Source: an uncultured Lachnospiraceae bacterium (GTDB lineage Bacteria; Bacillota; Clostridia; Lachnospirales; Lachnospiraceae). From it: DNA of 18,834 nt. Made by a program: the position numbers and the translations under genes. Below the pieces are notes generated by a model. That model did not search any database, was not told the origin of the DNA, and saw only the letters and a program-made list of their open reading frames with translations. Of this stretch, positions 7,422 to 14,897 are shown in pieces (position 1 is the first letter of the stretch; each line of letters opens with the position of its first letter). The stretch covers positions 1-18,834 of the forward strand of contig CAJUPJ010000051.1 in assembly GCA_910588655.1 (NCBI GenBank). Reading direction: 5' to 3'.

Positions 7422-8369
7422 ATGGGTGAATTAAGAAATATAGCTAAAGAAGCAGGCAGTATTATTATTACAGGCCATAAAAGGCCGGATGGCGACTGCA
7501 TAGGTGCATGTATTGCTACATATCACTACCTGAATAGTATATATCCAGACAAAAATATAAAAGTTTATCTTGAAAACATGCCATCAAGGTTTGCATTTTT
7601 AGACCCTGGAATGGAGATAGTTTCAACAGAACTGCCTTCTGGCAAGTTTGATTTGTTTATAGCATTTGACTGTAGTGCACCTGATATGCTTGGAATGGCA
7701 GGAAGTCTTTTTAGCAGTTCTAAAGTAACAGTCTGCATTGACCACCATATAAGCAATAAGGGGTATGCAGGCAGGAATATAATTGACCCGGGAGCAAGTT
7801 CTACATGTGAAGTGCTGTATGGGCTTATGGATGAAGAAAGCATAAGCAAAGATGCAGCAGAAGCAATTTATACAGGCATTGCATTTGATACAGGTATATT
7901 CAGTTATTCCAATACATCTAAGAAAACAATGGAAATAGCTGGAAACCTTATGGATAAAGGGATATCTTTCTGGGATGATATAGACAGGTGTTTTTACCAG
8001 AGGACATACACACAGACACAGCTTCTTGGCAGGACTCTTCTTACAAGTATGCTGCTTATGGATGGCAAATGCATCGTTGCCACAATTACAAAAAGGATGA
8101 TGGAATTTTATGGTGCAAGCTTAGAAGATGTGGAAGGTATTATAGAGCAGTTAAGGATTACAAAGGGGGTAGAAGTTGCAATACTCCTTTATGAAACTGA
8201 AAAGCAGGAGTATAAAGTGAGCCTGCGCTCCAATAAATATATAGATGTAAGCAAGATTGCCAAATATTTTGGCGGGGGCGGCCATATAAAAGCAGCAGGT
8301 TTTACAATGCGTGGTTCAGCTTATGATGTTATTAATAATATAACAGAACATATAGAAATGCAGTTATAA
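7422..8369 (+). CDS. nrnA: DHH-family bifunctional oligoribonuclease / pAp phosphatase NrnA
   Basis: NrnA degrades very short RNAs (nanoRNA) and dephosphorylates 3'-phosphoadenosine 5'-phosphate to AMP. The 315-residue protein has the DHH phosphoesterase motifs with metal-binding residues: GHKRPDGDCIG at about 18-28, FDCSAPD from 82, and CIDHH at 105-109. The C-terminal DHHA1 domain contains GGGGHIKAAGF from 284. The start is ATG 7422, because AGGAGG at 7409-7414 is 7 bases upstream; an in-frame GTG at 7389 would place that site inside the gene. The order rbfA-nrnA-truB is standard for Clostridia. Confidence 0.94.
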   Translation: MGELRNIAKEAGSIIITGHKRPDGDCIGACIATYHYLNSIYPDKNIKVYLENMPSRFAFLDPGMEIVSTELPSGKFDLFIAFDCSAPDMLGMAGSLFSSSKVTVCIDHHISNKGYAGRNIIDPGASSTCEVLYGLMDEESISKDAAEAIYTGIAFDTGIFSYSNTSKKTMEIAGNLMDKGISFWDDIDRCFYQRTYTQTQLLGRTLLTSMLLMDGKCIVATITKRMMEFYGASLEDVEGIIEQLRITKGVEVAILLYETEKQEYKVSLRSNKYIDVSKIAKYFGGGGHIKAAGFTMRGSAYDVINNITEHIEMQL

Positions 8370-8400
8370 AAAACAGAAATATTTCTGCCTGGGGTAAGTT

Positions 8401-9303
8401 ATGGATGGAATTATAAATATTTATAAAGAACCTGGTTTTACATCACATGATGTAGTTGCAAAGCTGCGTGGAATACTGCACCAGAAGAAAATAGGGCATA
8501 CTGGCACGCTTGACCCTGGTGCATCAGGGGTGCTGCCTGTATGCTGTGGCAAGGCAACAAAGGTGTGCGGGCTTTTAACAGATAAGGACAAGTCTTACCA
8601 TGCAACCTGCCAGCTTGGCATTGAAACAGATACACAGGATATGTCAGGCAGCATTATAAGGCAGTGCAGCATCACAGGGATAACACAACAGGATATAATT
8701 AAATGTGCCAGCCAGTTTAAAGGCAGGATAATGCAAGTGCCGCCTATGTATTCGGCATTAAAAGTTAATGGAAAAAAGCTGTATGAACTTGCAAGGGAAG
8801 GACAGGTTATAGACAGGAAACCAAGGGAAGTAATAATACATTCCCTGGAAATTACAGATATAGATATAAACCAGGGCAGGTTTTCAATGGATGTAACATG
8901 TTCCAAAGGCACATATATCAGGACTTTATGCCATGACATAGGTATACGGCTTGGAAATGCTGCTGCTATGGAAAAGCTTGTGCGCACAAGGGTGTCTGTA
9001 TTCAGGATAGAAGATGCAATAACACTTGGCAAAGTACAGCAGATAGCAGAAAACCAGCCAGAAAGGCTTAAAGATTATTTTATGCCTGTTGACATGCTGT
9101 TTAGCAGCTATAAAAAGGCATGGATAAAACCTGTTTTTGCAAAAAGCCTTGCTAATGGCAATAAACTTTCTGGCAGCATGTTTGACAGAATGGAAGAAGA
9201 AGCACAGACAGGGGAAAATATAATTGTATATGATGAAAATGGCATGTTTAAGGCTATATACAATAAAGAGGAAAAAGAATATAAAGTAAATAAAATGTTC
9301 TAA
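8401..9303 (+). CDS. truB: tRNA pseudouridine(55) synthase TruB
   Basis: TruB isomerises U55 in the T-arm of tRNAs to pseudouridine. The 300-residue protein begins MDGIINIYKEPGFTSHDVVA and carries the catalytic motif GHTGTLDPGASGVLP with the nucleophilic Asp at residue 38. VPPMYSALKVNGKKLYELAREG and CSKGTYIRTLCHDIG are further family signatures, and a small PUA-like C-terminal part follows. The ribosome binding site is modest (GGGG about 7 bases upstream). A perfect 14-base palindrome, CAGAAATATTTCTG at 8374-8387, lies in the 31-base gap after nrnA. ribF follows within 30 bases, the usual arrangement. Confidence 0.96.
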   Translation: MDGIINIYKEPGFTSHDVVAKLRGILHQKKIGHTGTLDPGASGVLPVCCGKATKVCGLLTDKDKSYHATCQLGIETDTQDMSGSIIRQCSITGITQQDIIKCASQFKGRIMQVPPMYSALKVNGKKLYELAREGQVIDRKPREVIIHSLEITDIDINQGRFSMDVTCSKGTYIRTLCHDIGIRLGNAAAMEKLVRTRVSVFRIEDAITLGKVQQIAENQPERLKDYFMPVDMLFSSYKKAWIKPVFAKSLANGNKLSGSMFDRMEEEAQTGENIIVYDENGMFKAIYNKEEKEYKVNKMF

Positions 9304-9333
9304 AGAACATTTGGGATGGAAGGCTTGGTTATT

Positions 9334-10242
9334 ATGGAAATCCTTAAGGAAATGGATTTTGAAATAAAAAACAGTGCTGTGTCACTTGGAAAGTTTGACG
9401 GAATTCATCTTGGACACAGGCTTTTATTAAATGAGGTACTGGGACATAAGGAATTAATCCCGACAGTTTTTACTTTTGGCATGGGGGATGGAAGTAAAAC
9501 CTTGCCTGCTGGAAAGTTTGTTTATTCATGGGAAGAGAAGAAAATGGTTCTTGAAGATATAGGCATAAAAAGGACTGTTTTATTTCCATTCAATGAAGAA
9601 ACAAGAAATATGGAACCAGAAGATTTTATAGAAAAGTTTCTTATAAATAAGATAGATGCAAGGTTTATATGCGTTGGCACAGATTTCCGTTTTGGCAGGG
9701 ACAGGCGTGGCAATGCAGGGATGCTTAAAGCGTTTGCTGCCCAATATGGCTATACAGTAAAGATATTTAATAAAATGAAATCAGAAGACGGGATTATTAG
9801 CAGCACACTTATACGGAAAAAAATTGAAGACGGGGATATTAAAGATGCTAATGCACTCCTTGGAAGGACTTATTTTATAGAAGGCACAGTAGTGCATGGA
9901 AATGCCTTGGGACGCAGGCTGGATATGCCTACGGCAAATATTTACCCCTGGGAAGGAAAGGTACTGCTGCCGTCAGGTGTTTATGCTTCTACGCTTGTGC
10001 TGGATGGGAAACGTTACCCTTCAGTAACTAATATTGGCAGGAAACCCACTGTAGGTTCTGACAGGACAGTTGTGGAAACATGTATACTTGATTTTGATAA
10101 AGATATATATGGATGCCGCATATTTGTTGAATTCCATGAGTTTTTGCGTCCCGAAAAGAAATTTCCTGATATAATGCAGCTTAAAACCCAGATGGAACGG
10201 GATAAAAAAAAGGCAGCAGAAATTTTAAAGAGTGTTGGGTAA
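9334..10242 (+). CDS. ribF: Bifunctional riboflavin kinase / FAD synthetase
   Basis: RibF phosphorylates riboflavin to FMN and then adenylylates it to FAD. The N-terminal nucleotidyltransferase half shows SLGKFDGIHLGHRLLLNEV with the HxGH-type motif, and later GTDFRFGRDRRGN and SSTLIRKKI. The C-terminal riboflavin kinase half shows GNALGRRLDMPTANIYP with the PTAN motif, GVYAS and TNIGRKPTVG. ATG 9334 (302 residues) is preferred because GGAAGG lies 10 bases before it; the in-frame ATG at 9316 has little upstream. The TAA stop at 10240-10242 overlaps the left edge of palindromic repeat copy 1. It is the last gene of the operon; no rpsO follows. Confidence 0.95.
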   Translation: MEILKEMDFEIKNSAVSLGKFDGIHLGHRLLLNEVLGHKELIPTVFTFGMGDGSKTLPAGKFVYSWEEKKMVLEDIGIKRTVLFPFNEETRNMEPEDFIEKFLINKIDARFICVGTDFRFGRDRRGNAGMLKAFAAQYGYTVKIFNKMKSEDGIISSTLIRKKIEDGDIKDANALLGRTYFIEGTVVHGNALGRRLDMPTANIYPWEGKVLLPSGVYASTLVLDGKRYPSVTNIGRKPTVGSDRTVVETCILDFDKDIYGCRIFVEFHEFLRPEKKFPDIMQLKTQMERDKKKAAEILKSVG

Positions 10243-10529
10243 TTTACAGTTATTTGTGTTTTTGGGCGGACGCAGGGTTTTAAGTGTTCCATCTAATATT
10301 ATTCCATTCCAGGGCACGTTCCCACTACTTCAGCCCACGCAGCAGCACATAAAGCCAGAATTTAATGCTCCAGAATAAACTAGCGTTTATTCCGTAACAT
10401 TAAATATCTGGCTTAAATGCTGGCGGGGCTGAAGTGCCCCTGTCATGGAATAATATTAGATGGAACACTTAAAACCTGCTGTTCCCTGGCAAAACCAACA
10501 AAAAACTATTGCTGTTATAACTATAAATT
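10241..10529. repeat. Palindromic element copy 1 (about 289 bp; MITE-like or structured RNA)
   Basis: The whole interval is an imperfect inverted repeat. Outer ends: 10241-10253 pairs with 10517-10529 (12 of 13). A perfect 32-bp stem joins 10276-10307 with 10445-10476. Inner stems follow, with an 11-12 base bulge CGTTCCCACTAC at 10318-10329. An apical hairpin GAATAAAC-TAGC-GTTTATTC closes the structure at 10373-10392. The left edge overlaps the ribF stop. It is homologous along its length to the reverse complement of copy 2. No convincing gene lies inside; a 60-codon frame across one arm has no ribosome binding site or recognisable family. No T tract or clear target-site duplication was seen. 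Confidence 0.8.
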
Positions 10530-10634
10530 ATGGTGTGGGCAGGATGATTTAGACGTACGGCAGTCTGTAGTATCTTATGCTTATGTAACACCTGCATAAT
10601 ATAATACGTGACTAGCAGAATAACCTCTCCCCCA

Positions 10635-10910
10635 TTTCCAGTTATCTTGATATTCTGGGTTTTAGTGCAAATTTACGATAACAGGTTTTACGTGCCAGAT
10701 GCCAGTAATAATTCCATACAGGGGTACTTTAAGCCCGCCGGCATTTAAGCACGTATATTACAGAGGGAACGTAGTTCCATCTGGGATATGCGGGCTTTAT
10801 GTGCCGTTGCGTGGCTTATCGTAGCGGAAGCGTACCCCTGTATGGAATTATTCTGGCTCTGGCACAGAAACCGTCCGTTTTTACAATAAACACAAGATAA
10901 CTGAAAAATT
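10635..10910. repeat. Palindromic element copy 2 (about 276 bp, inverted relative to copy 1)
   Basis: Terminal inverted repeats CAGTTATCTTG (10639-10649) and CAAGATAACTG (10893-10903) match perfectly. A long stem joins 10693-10727 with 10832-10864, including 21 perfect pairs (10707-10727 with 10832-10852). AAGCCCGC (10731-10738) pairs with GCGGGCTT (10790-10797), and GGAAC-GTA-GTTCC (10766-10778) forms an apical hairpin. Read on the minus strand it aligns with copy 1: shared blocks include GCACATAAAGCC, GCTTAAATGC followed by YGGCGGG, and TAAAACCTG. Its right end is a few bases before the -35 box of alaS. The 105 bases between the copies (10530-10634) show no recognisable feature. Confidence 0.8.
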
Positions 10911-10915
10911 AATGC

Positions 10916-10944
10916 TTGACTTTTGGGATATGGAGTGCTATAGT
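10916..10944 (+). promoter_or_regulatory. Promoter of alaS
   Basis: TTGACT at 10916-10921 and TATAGT at 10939-10944 with a 17-base spacer make a near-consensus sigma-A promoter. It begins just after palindromic element copy 2 and would start transcription near 10951, immediately before the T-box leader. Confidence 0.85.
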
Positions 10945-10959
10945 ATCACTAATTCAAAA

Positions 10960-11238
10960 CAAAAAGGCTTTGACGGGGAATAGTAAATACCAGGGATATT
11001 ACAGAGAGAAGATGGCTGGTGTAAATCTTCATGGAACTGTTATTGAAGCAGCCCCTGAGCTGTGGACCGAAAAGTAATAATCTTAGTAGGCTTCAACGGA
11101 GTTCCCCCGTTAACACAGGAAGCAGTATTGGAGAAATCCTGTACTGGCAGAGTGCAGAGAAATCTGAATTTAGGTGGTAACACGGACATGGAAATCCGCC
11201 CTAAGCTGGTAATATACCAGCTTAGGGCTTTTTGTTTT
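10960..11238 (+). promoter_or_regulatory. T-box riboswitch controlling alaS (alanine)
   Basis: T-box leaders bind uncharged tRNA and then prevent premature termination. Stem I features are visible: GACGGGGAATAGTA (10972-10985), AGAGAG (11004-11009) and the GGTGTAAATC region. The specifier region reads GAAGCAGCCCCTGAGC; by alignment with other T-boxes the specifier is GCC (Ala) at 11051-11053, and the overlapping GCA is also Ala. The T-box core AGGTGGTAACACGG (11172-11185) contains TGGT, which pairs with the ACCA end expected for tRNA-Ala. The antiterminator can form from TTAGG (11170-11174) with CCTAA (11200-11204) plus CGGA/TCCG. It competes with the terminator at 11198-11228. Confidence 0.93.
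11198..11238 (+). terminator. T-box intrinsic terminator in the alaS leader
   Basis: Arms GCCCTAAGCTGGT (11198-11210) and ACCAGCTTAGGGC (11216-11228) pair perfectly over 13 bp around AATAT, followed by TTTTTGTTTT. The left arm shares bases with the antiterminator, so the two structures exclude each other. Confidence 0.93.
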
Positions 11239-11324
11239 GGGAATTTTAATAACCAGCAGTTTTATAATTACAATATTATGTATGGTTTATTTCATATAGG
11301 CTGTGCATGGAAGAGAGGTAAGAA

Positions 11325-13979
11325 ATGAAGAAGTATGGTGTAAATGAACTTCGTAAAATGTATCTGGATTTTTTTGAGAGCAAGGAACATCTTGTAATGA
11401 AGAGCTTTTCACTTGTGCCCTATAATGATAATAGTTTGTTGCTTATAAATGCGGGAATGGCACCACTTAAGCCATATTTTACAGGGCAGGAAATACCACC
11501 AAGGAAACGTGTGGCAACATGCCAGAAATGTGTACGTACAGGTGACATTGAAAACGTAGGGAAGACAGCGCGCCACCTTACATTTTTTGAAATGCTTGGA
11601 AATTTCTCATTTGGTGACTATTTTAAACATGAAGCTATTGCATGGTCATGGGAGTTTCTTACAAAGGTAATTGGAATGGAAGAAGAACGTCTTTATCCTT
11701 CAGTTTATGGTGAAGATGATGAGGCATTTAATATCTGGACAAATGAGATTGGTGTGCCAGCAGAAAAAATTACACGTTTTTACCGTGATGAAAATGGTGA
11801 ATGTGACAATTTCTGGGAACATGGCGCAGGACCATGCGGCCCTTGTTCAGAGATTTATTATGACAGGGGTGAAGAATACGGATGTGGCAAGCCAGGCTGC
11901 AAGGTTGGCTGTGACTGTGACAGGTTTATGGAAGTGTGGAATAATGTATTTACACAGTTTAACAGTGACGGCAATGGCAACTATACAGAACTTGAAAATA
12001 AAAATATAGATACAGGAATGGGACTTGAACGCCTTGCAGTTGTTGTACAGGGTGTAAATTCTGTATTTGATATTGATACAATGAAGGCAATACGTGATAA
12101 AATCTGTTCACTTGCAGGTGTAACTTACCAGACTGATGAAATAAAAGATATTTCAATACGCCTGGTTACTGACCATATACGTTCTGTAACATTTATGGTT
12201 TCTGATGGTATTATGCCTTCGAATATGGGCAGGGGTTATGTGTTAAGGCGTCTTATAAGGCGTGCAGTACGCCACGGACGCAAGCTTGGCATAAAAAACA
12301 GTTTTATGGCAGAGCTTGCACAGACAGTTATTAACGAGTCAAAAGACGGTTATCCTGAACTTGGTGAAAAAAGGGAATTTATATTAAATGTCCTTTCACA
12401 GGAAGAGGATAAGTTTGACAAGACAATATACCAGGGGCTTGATATACTTAATGAAATGCTTAAGAAAACCGGGACAAAAGGCAGTAAAGAACTTTCTGGT
12501 GAAGATGCGTTTAAGTTATATGACACATATGGCTTCCCTCTTGACCTTACTACTGAAATATTTGCCGAAAAAGGTTATTCTGTAGATGAGGCAGGTTTTG
12601 AGGCTGCAATGGAAGAACAGAAAAAGAAAGCGCATGATGCCCACAGGACTACTAATTATATGGGGACAGAAGAAACTGTATACCAGCAGCTTGACCCTTC
12701 GCTTGTAACAGAGTTTACAGGGTATGACAGCCTTGTATCAGATTCAGTAATAACAGCTTTGACAACTGAAACAGAAGTAGTACAGACACTTTCAGATGGT
12801 GAAAAAGGCACAATTATTACAAGCCAGACACCGTTCTATGCAACAATGGGCGGGCAGCAGGCAGACACAGGCTTTATAACATCAGATGGCGGCAAATTCA
12901 GGGTAACAGATGTTGTAAACCTCCAGGGAGGCAAAACAGGGCATGTTGGCACAGTTGTAGAAGGAATGTTTAAAGCAGGTGATACTGTAACCCTTTCCGT
13001 AGACAGTACAAACCGTATGTCTACAGCAAAGAACCACAGTGCTACACACCTTTTGCAGAAAGCACTCCGTATTGTGCTTGGCACACATGTTGAACAGGCA
13101 GGTTCATATGTGGATGCAGACAGGCTTCGTTTTGACTTTTCACATTTCTCAGCAATGACACCAGAGGAAATCCAGAGAACAGAGGATATTATCAATGAAC
13201 AGATTGCAGCAGGGCTTGAAGTAAGGACTGACGTAATGGGAATTGAAGAAGCTAAGAAAACAGGTGCTATGGCACTGTTTGGGGAAAAATATGGTGATAA
13301 TGTAAGGGTAGTGCGCATGGGGGATTTCAGTACAGAACTCTGTGGCGGCACACATGTACCAAATACAAGTGTTATCTCATATATGAAAATAGTATCAGAA
13401 AGCGGTGTTGCTGCTGGTGTAAGGCGTATAGAAGCACTTACTGGAGCAGGACTGGTAAAATATTTTAACAATATTGAAAGTGAACTGCACAAGGCTTCAC
13501 GGGCAGCTAAATCAGAGCCGTCACAGCTTTTTAAGAAAATACAGTCAATGCAGGAAGAGATTAAGTCACTTCATAGTGAAAATGAAAAACTTAAGGCAAA
13601 GCTTGCAAGTGAAGCAGCAACAGACGCAGACAGCCAGATACAGGAGATAAACGGCATAAAACTGCTTGCAATGGCAGTTCCTGGCGTAGATATGAACGGG
13701 CTGCGTGGTCTTGGTGACCAGATGAAAGCCAAAGTAGGTGAAGGCGTTGTTGTGCTTGCTTCAGAAGCAGATGGCAGGGTTTCATTGCTTGCAATGGCAA
13801 CAGACGGTGCTATGGCAAAAGGTGCACATGCAGGCAACCTTATAAAAGAAATTGCAGCACTTGTTGGCGGCGGTGGTGGAGGACGCCCTAATATGGCACA
13901 GGCAGGGGGCAAGAACCCGGCAGGCATACCAGATGCAATAACAAAAGCTGCTGAAATAGTAAAATCACAGACTGCATAG
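11325..13979 (+). CDS. alaS: Alanine--tRNA ligase
   Basis: AlaRS charges tRNA-Ala and edits mischarged Ser/Gly. The 884-residue protein is full length. The class II catalytic core has NAGMAPLKPYFTG, RHLTFFEMLGNFSFGDYF (motif 2 region) and DTGMGLERLAVV (motif 3). A cysteine-rich insertion, YGCGKPGCKVGCDC, precedes FMEVWNNVF. The editing domain has the metal-binding pairs HSATH (571-575) and CGGTH (673-677). A helical linker and the C-Ala/DHHA1 domain with GGGGGGRPNMAQAGGK end the protein. AGAGG precedes the ATG at 11325. Expression is expected to rise on alanine starvation through the T-box upstream. Confidence 0.98.
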   Translation: MKKYGVNELRKMYLDFFESKEHLVMKSFSLVPYNDNSLLLINAGMAPLKPYFTGQEIPPRKRVATCQKCVRTGDIENVGKTARHLTFFEMLGNFSFGDYFKHEAIAWSWEFLTKVIGMEEERLYPSVYGEDDEAFNIWTNEIGVPAEKITRFYRDENGECDNFWEHGAGPCGPCSEIYYDRGEEYGCGKPGCKVGCDCDRFMEVWNNVFTQFNSDGNGNYTELENKNIDTGMGLERLAVVVQGVNSVFDIDTMKAIRDKICSLAGVTYQTDEIKDISIRLVTDHIRSVTFMVSDGIMPSNMGRGYVLRRLIRRAVRHGRKLGIKNSFMAELAQTVINESKDGYPELGEKREFILNVLSQEEDKFDKTIYQGLDILNEMLKKTGTKGSKELSGEDAFKLYDTYGFPLDLTTEIFAEKGYSVDEAGFEAAMEEQKKKAHDAHRTTNYMGTEETVYQQLDPSLVTEFTGYDSLVSDSVITALTTETEVVQTLSDGEKGTIITSQTPFYATMGGQQADTGFITSDGGKFRVTDVVNLQGGKTGHVGTVVEGMFKAGDTVTLSVDSTNRMSTAKNHSATHLLQKALRIVLGTHVEQAGSYVDADRLRFDFSHFSAMTPEEIQRTEDIINEQIAAGLEVRTDVMGIEEAKKTGAMALFGEKYGDNVRVVRMGDFSTELCGGTHVPNTSVISYMKIVSESGVAAGVRRIEALTGAGLVKYFNNIESELHKASRAAKSEPSQLFKKIQSMQEEIKSLHSENEKLKAKLASEAATDADSQIQEINGIKLLAMAVPGVDMNGLRGLGDQMKAKVGEGVVVLASEADGRVSLLAMATDGAMAKGAHAGNLIKEIAALVGGGGGGRPNMAQAGGKNPAGIPDAITKAAEIVKSQTA

Positions 13980-14000
13980 TATAAAGGGCATGGTAACTAT

Positions 14001-14849
14001 ATGGAAACTAAGTATTATGATATTGGACTGAACCTGTTCTGCCGGCAGTTTAAAGAGCCGGAAAAGATTATACAGGATGCAGCAGATAATAATGTATGCT
14101 GTATTTTAACAGGTACAGATTTAAAGGAAAATAATAAGATAGACAGGTTTGTTAAGACACATAATGCCTATGGTACAGCAGGAATACACCCACATAACGC
14201 TGACAGCGCCAGACAGGAAGATTTCCTGGCTATTGAAAAGATTATTTCAGGAAATAATAAAGTGGTTGCCGTTGGTGAATGCGGGCTGGATTATGACAGG
14301 ATGTTTTCCACAAAAGAGAACCAGACAAGATGCCTGGAGAAACATATTGTGCTTGCAGAGAAGTATAATAAGCCGTTATTCCTGCATGAACGTGCAGCAG
14401 CAGACGATTTTATACGCAGGTTTAAAAAGCACCAGGATATCTGCCAGAAATCTGTAGTGCATTGTTTTACAGGGGATAAAAAAACATTAGACAAATATCT
14501 TTCAATGGGGTTTTCCATTGGCGTTACTGGCTGGATTTGTGATGACAGGCGTGCAAAAGAACTTAGGGAAGCAGTAAGCATTATCCCGCTTGACAGGATA
14601 TTAATTGAAACAGACGCACCATATCTTGTGCCAAGGAATGTAAGCGGCTTAGGCAAGGTAAATGTGCCACAGAATATTATATATGTTGCCAGGGAACTTG
14701 CAAAATATATGAAAGTGCCAGAAGATGTATTAATAGAAAATACAAAGAAAAATACGGAAAGGATTTTCCATATCAGCCCTGTTTATACAGGGCTGGCATT
14801 ACCTAGTGTATGTCTGGGAATTAAAATGGGTACGCGGATTTTGGACTAA
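14001..14849 (+). CDS. tatD: TatD-family metal-dependent deoxyribonuclease
   Basis: TatD enzymes are TIM-barrel nucleases with 3'-5' exonuclease activity, linked to DNA repair and DNA breakdown. This 282-residue protein resembles the Escherichia coli TatD subtype: it starts with YYDIGLNLFCRQF, where many homologues have DTHxH. It continues with AGIHPHNA, VAVGECGLDYDR, PLFLHERAA, SVVHCFTG, IGVTGWICDDRR and ILIETDAPYLVPR; metal ligands His, Glu, His and Asp lie in these motifs. The usual end is near RIFHI; here about 24 extra residues follow, encoded across a small hairpin (CAGCCCTG and CAGGGCTG, 14774-14795). It follows alaS by 21 bases and probably shares its transcript. Confidence 0.92.
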   Translation: METKYYDIGLNLFCRQFKEPEKIIQDAADNNVCCILTGTDLKENNKIDRFVKTHNAYGTAGIHPHNADSARQEDFLAIEKIISGNNKVVAVGECGLDYDRMFSTKENQTRCLEKHIVLAEKYNKPLFLHERAAADDFIRRFKKHQDICQKSVVHCFTGDKKTLDKYLSMGFSIGVTGWICDDRRAKELREAVSIIPLDRILIETDAPYLVPRNVSGLGKVNVPQNIIYVARELAKYMKVPEDVLIENTKKNTERIFHISPVYTGLALPSVCLGIKMGTRILD

Positions 14850-14897
14850 GATAGTGTGAAAAATATATCTAAGGCGGCATGAGGGATTATTATAAAA

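Noticed and set aside
10417..10599. 60-codon open frame after ribF
   Set aside because: It runs across one arm of palindromic element copy 1 and the spacer, has no ribosome binding site and no recognisable motif.
10600..10605. TATAAT between the two palindromic copies as a promoter for an RNA
   Set aside because: No acceptable -35 box at 16-18 bases upstream; a chance match in AT-rich DNA is as likely.
10241..10910. Simple intrinsic terminators after ribF
   Set aside because: The stems are far longer than terminators, lack T tracts, and occur as two homologous copies.
11062..11328. 88-codon frame just before alaS
   Set aside because: It lies over the T-box riboswitch and its terminator, whose structure fully explains the sequence.
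12836..13492. 218-codon reverse-strand frame inside alaS
   Set aside because: It is a low-complexity shadow of the alaS coding sequence, which has all AlaRS motifs.
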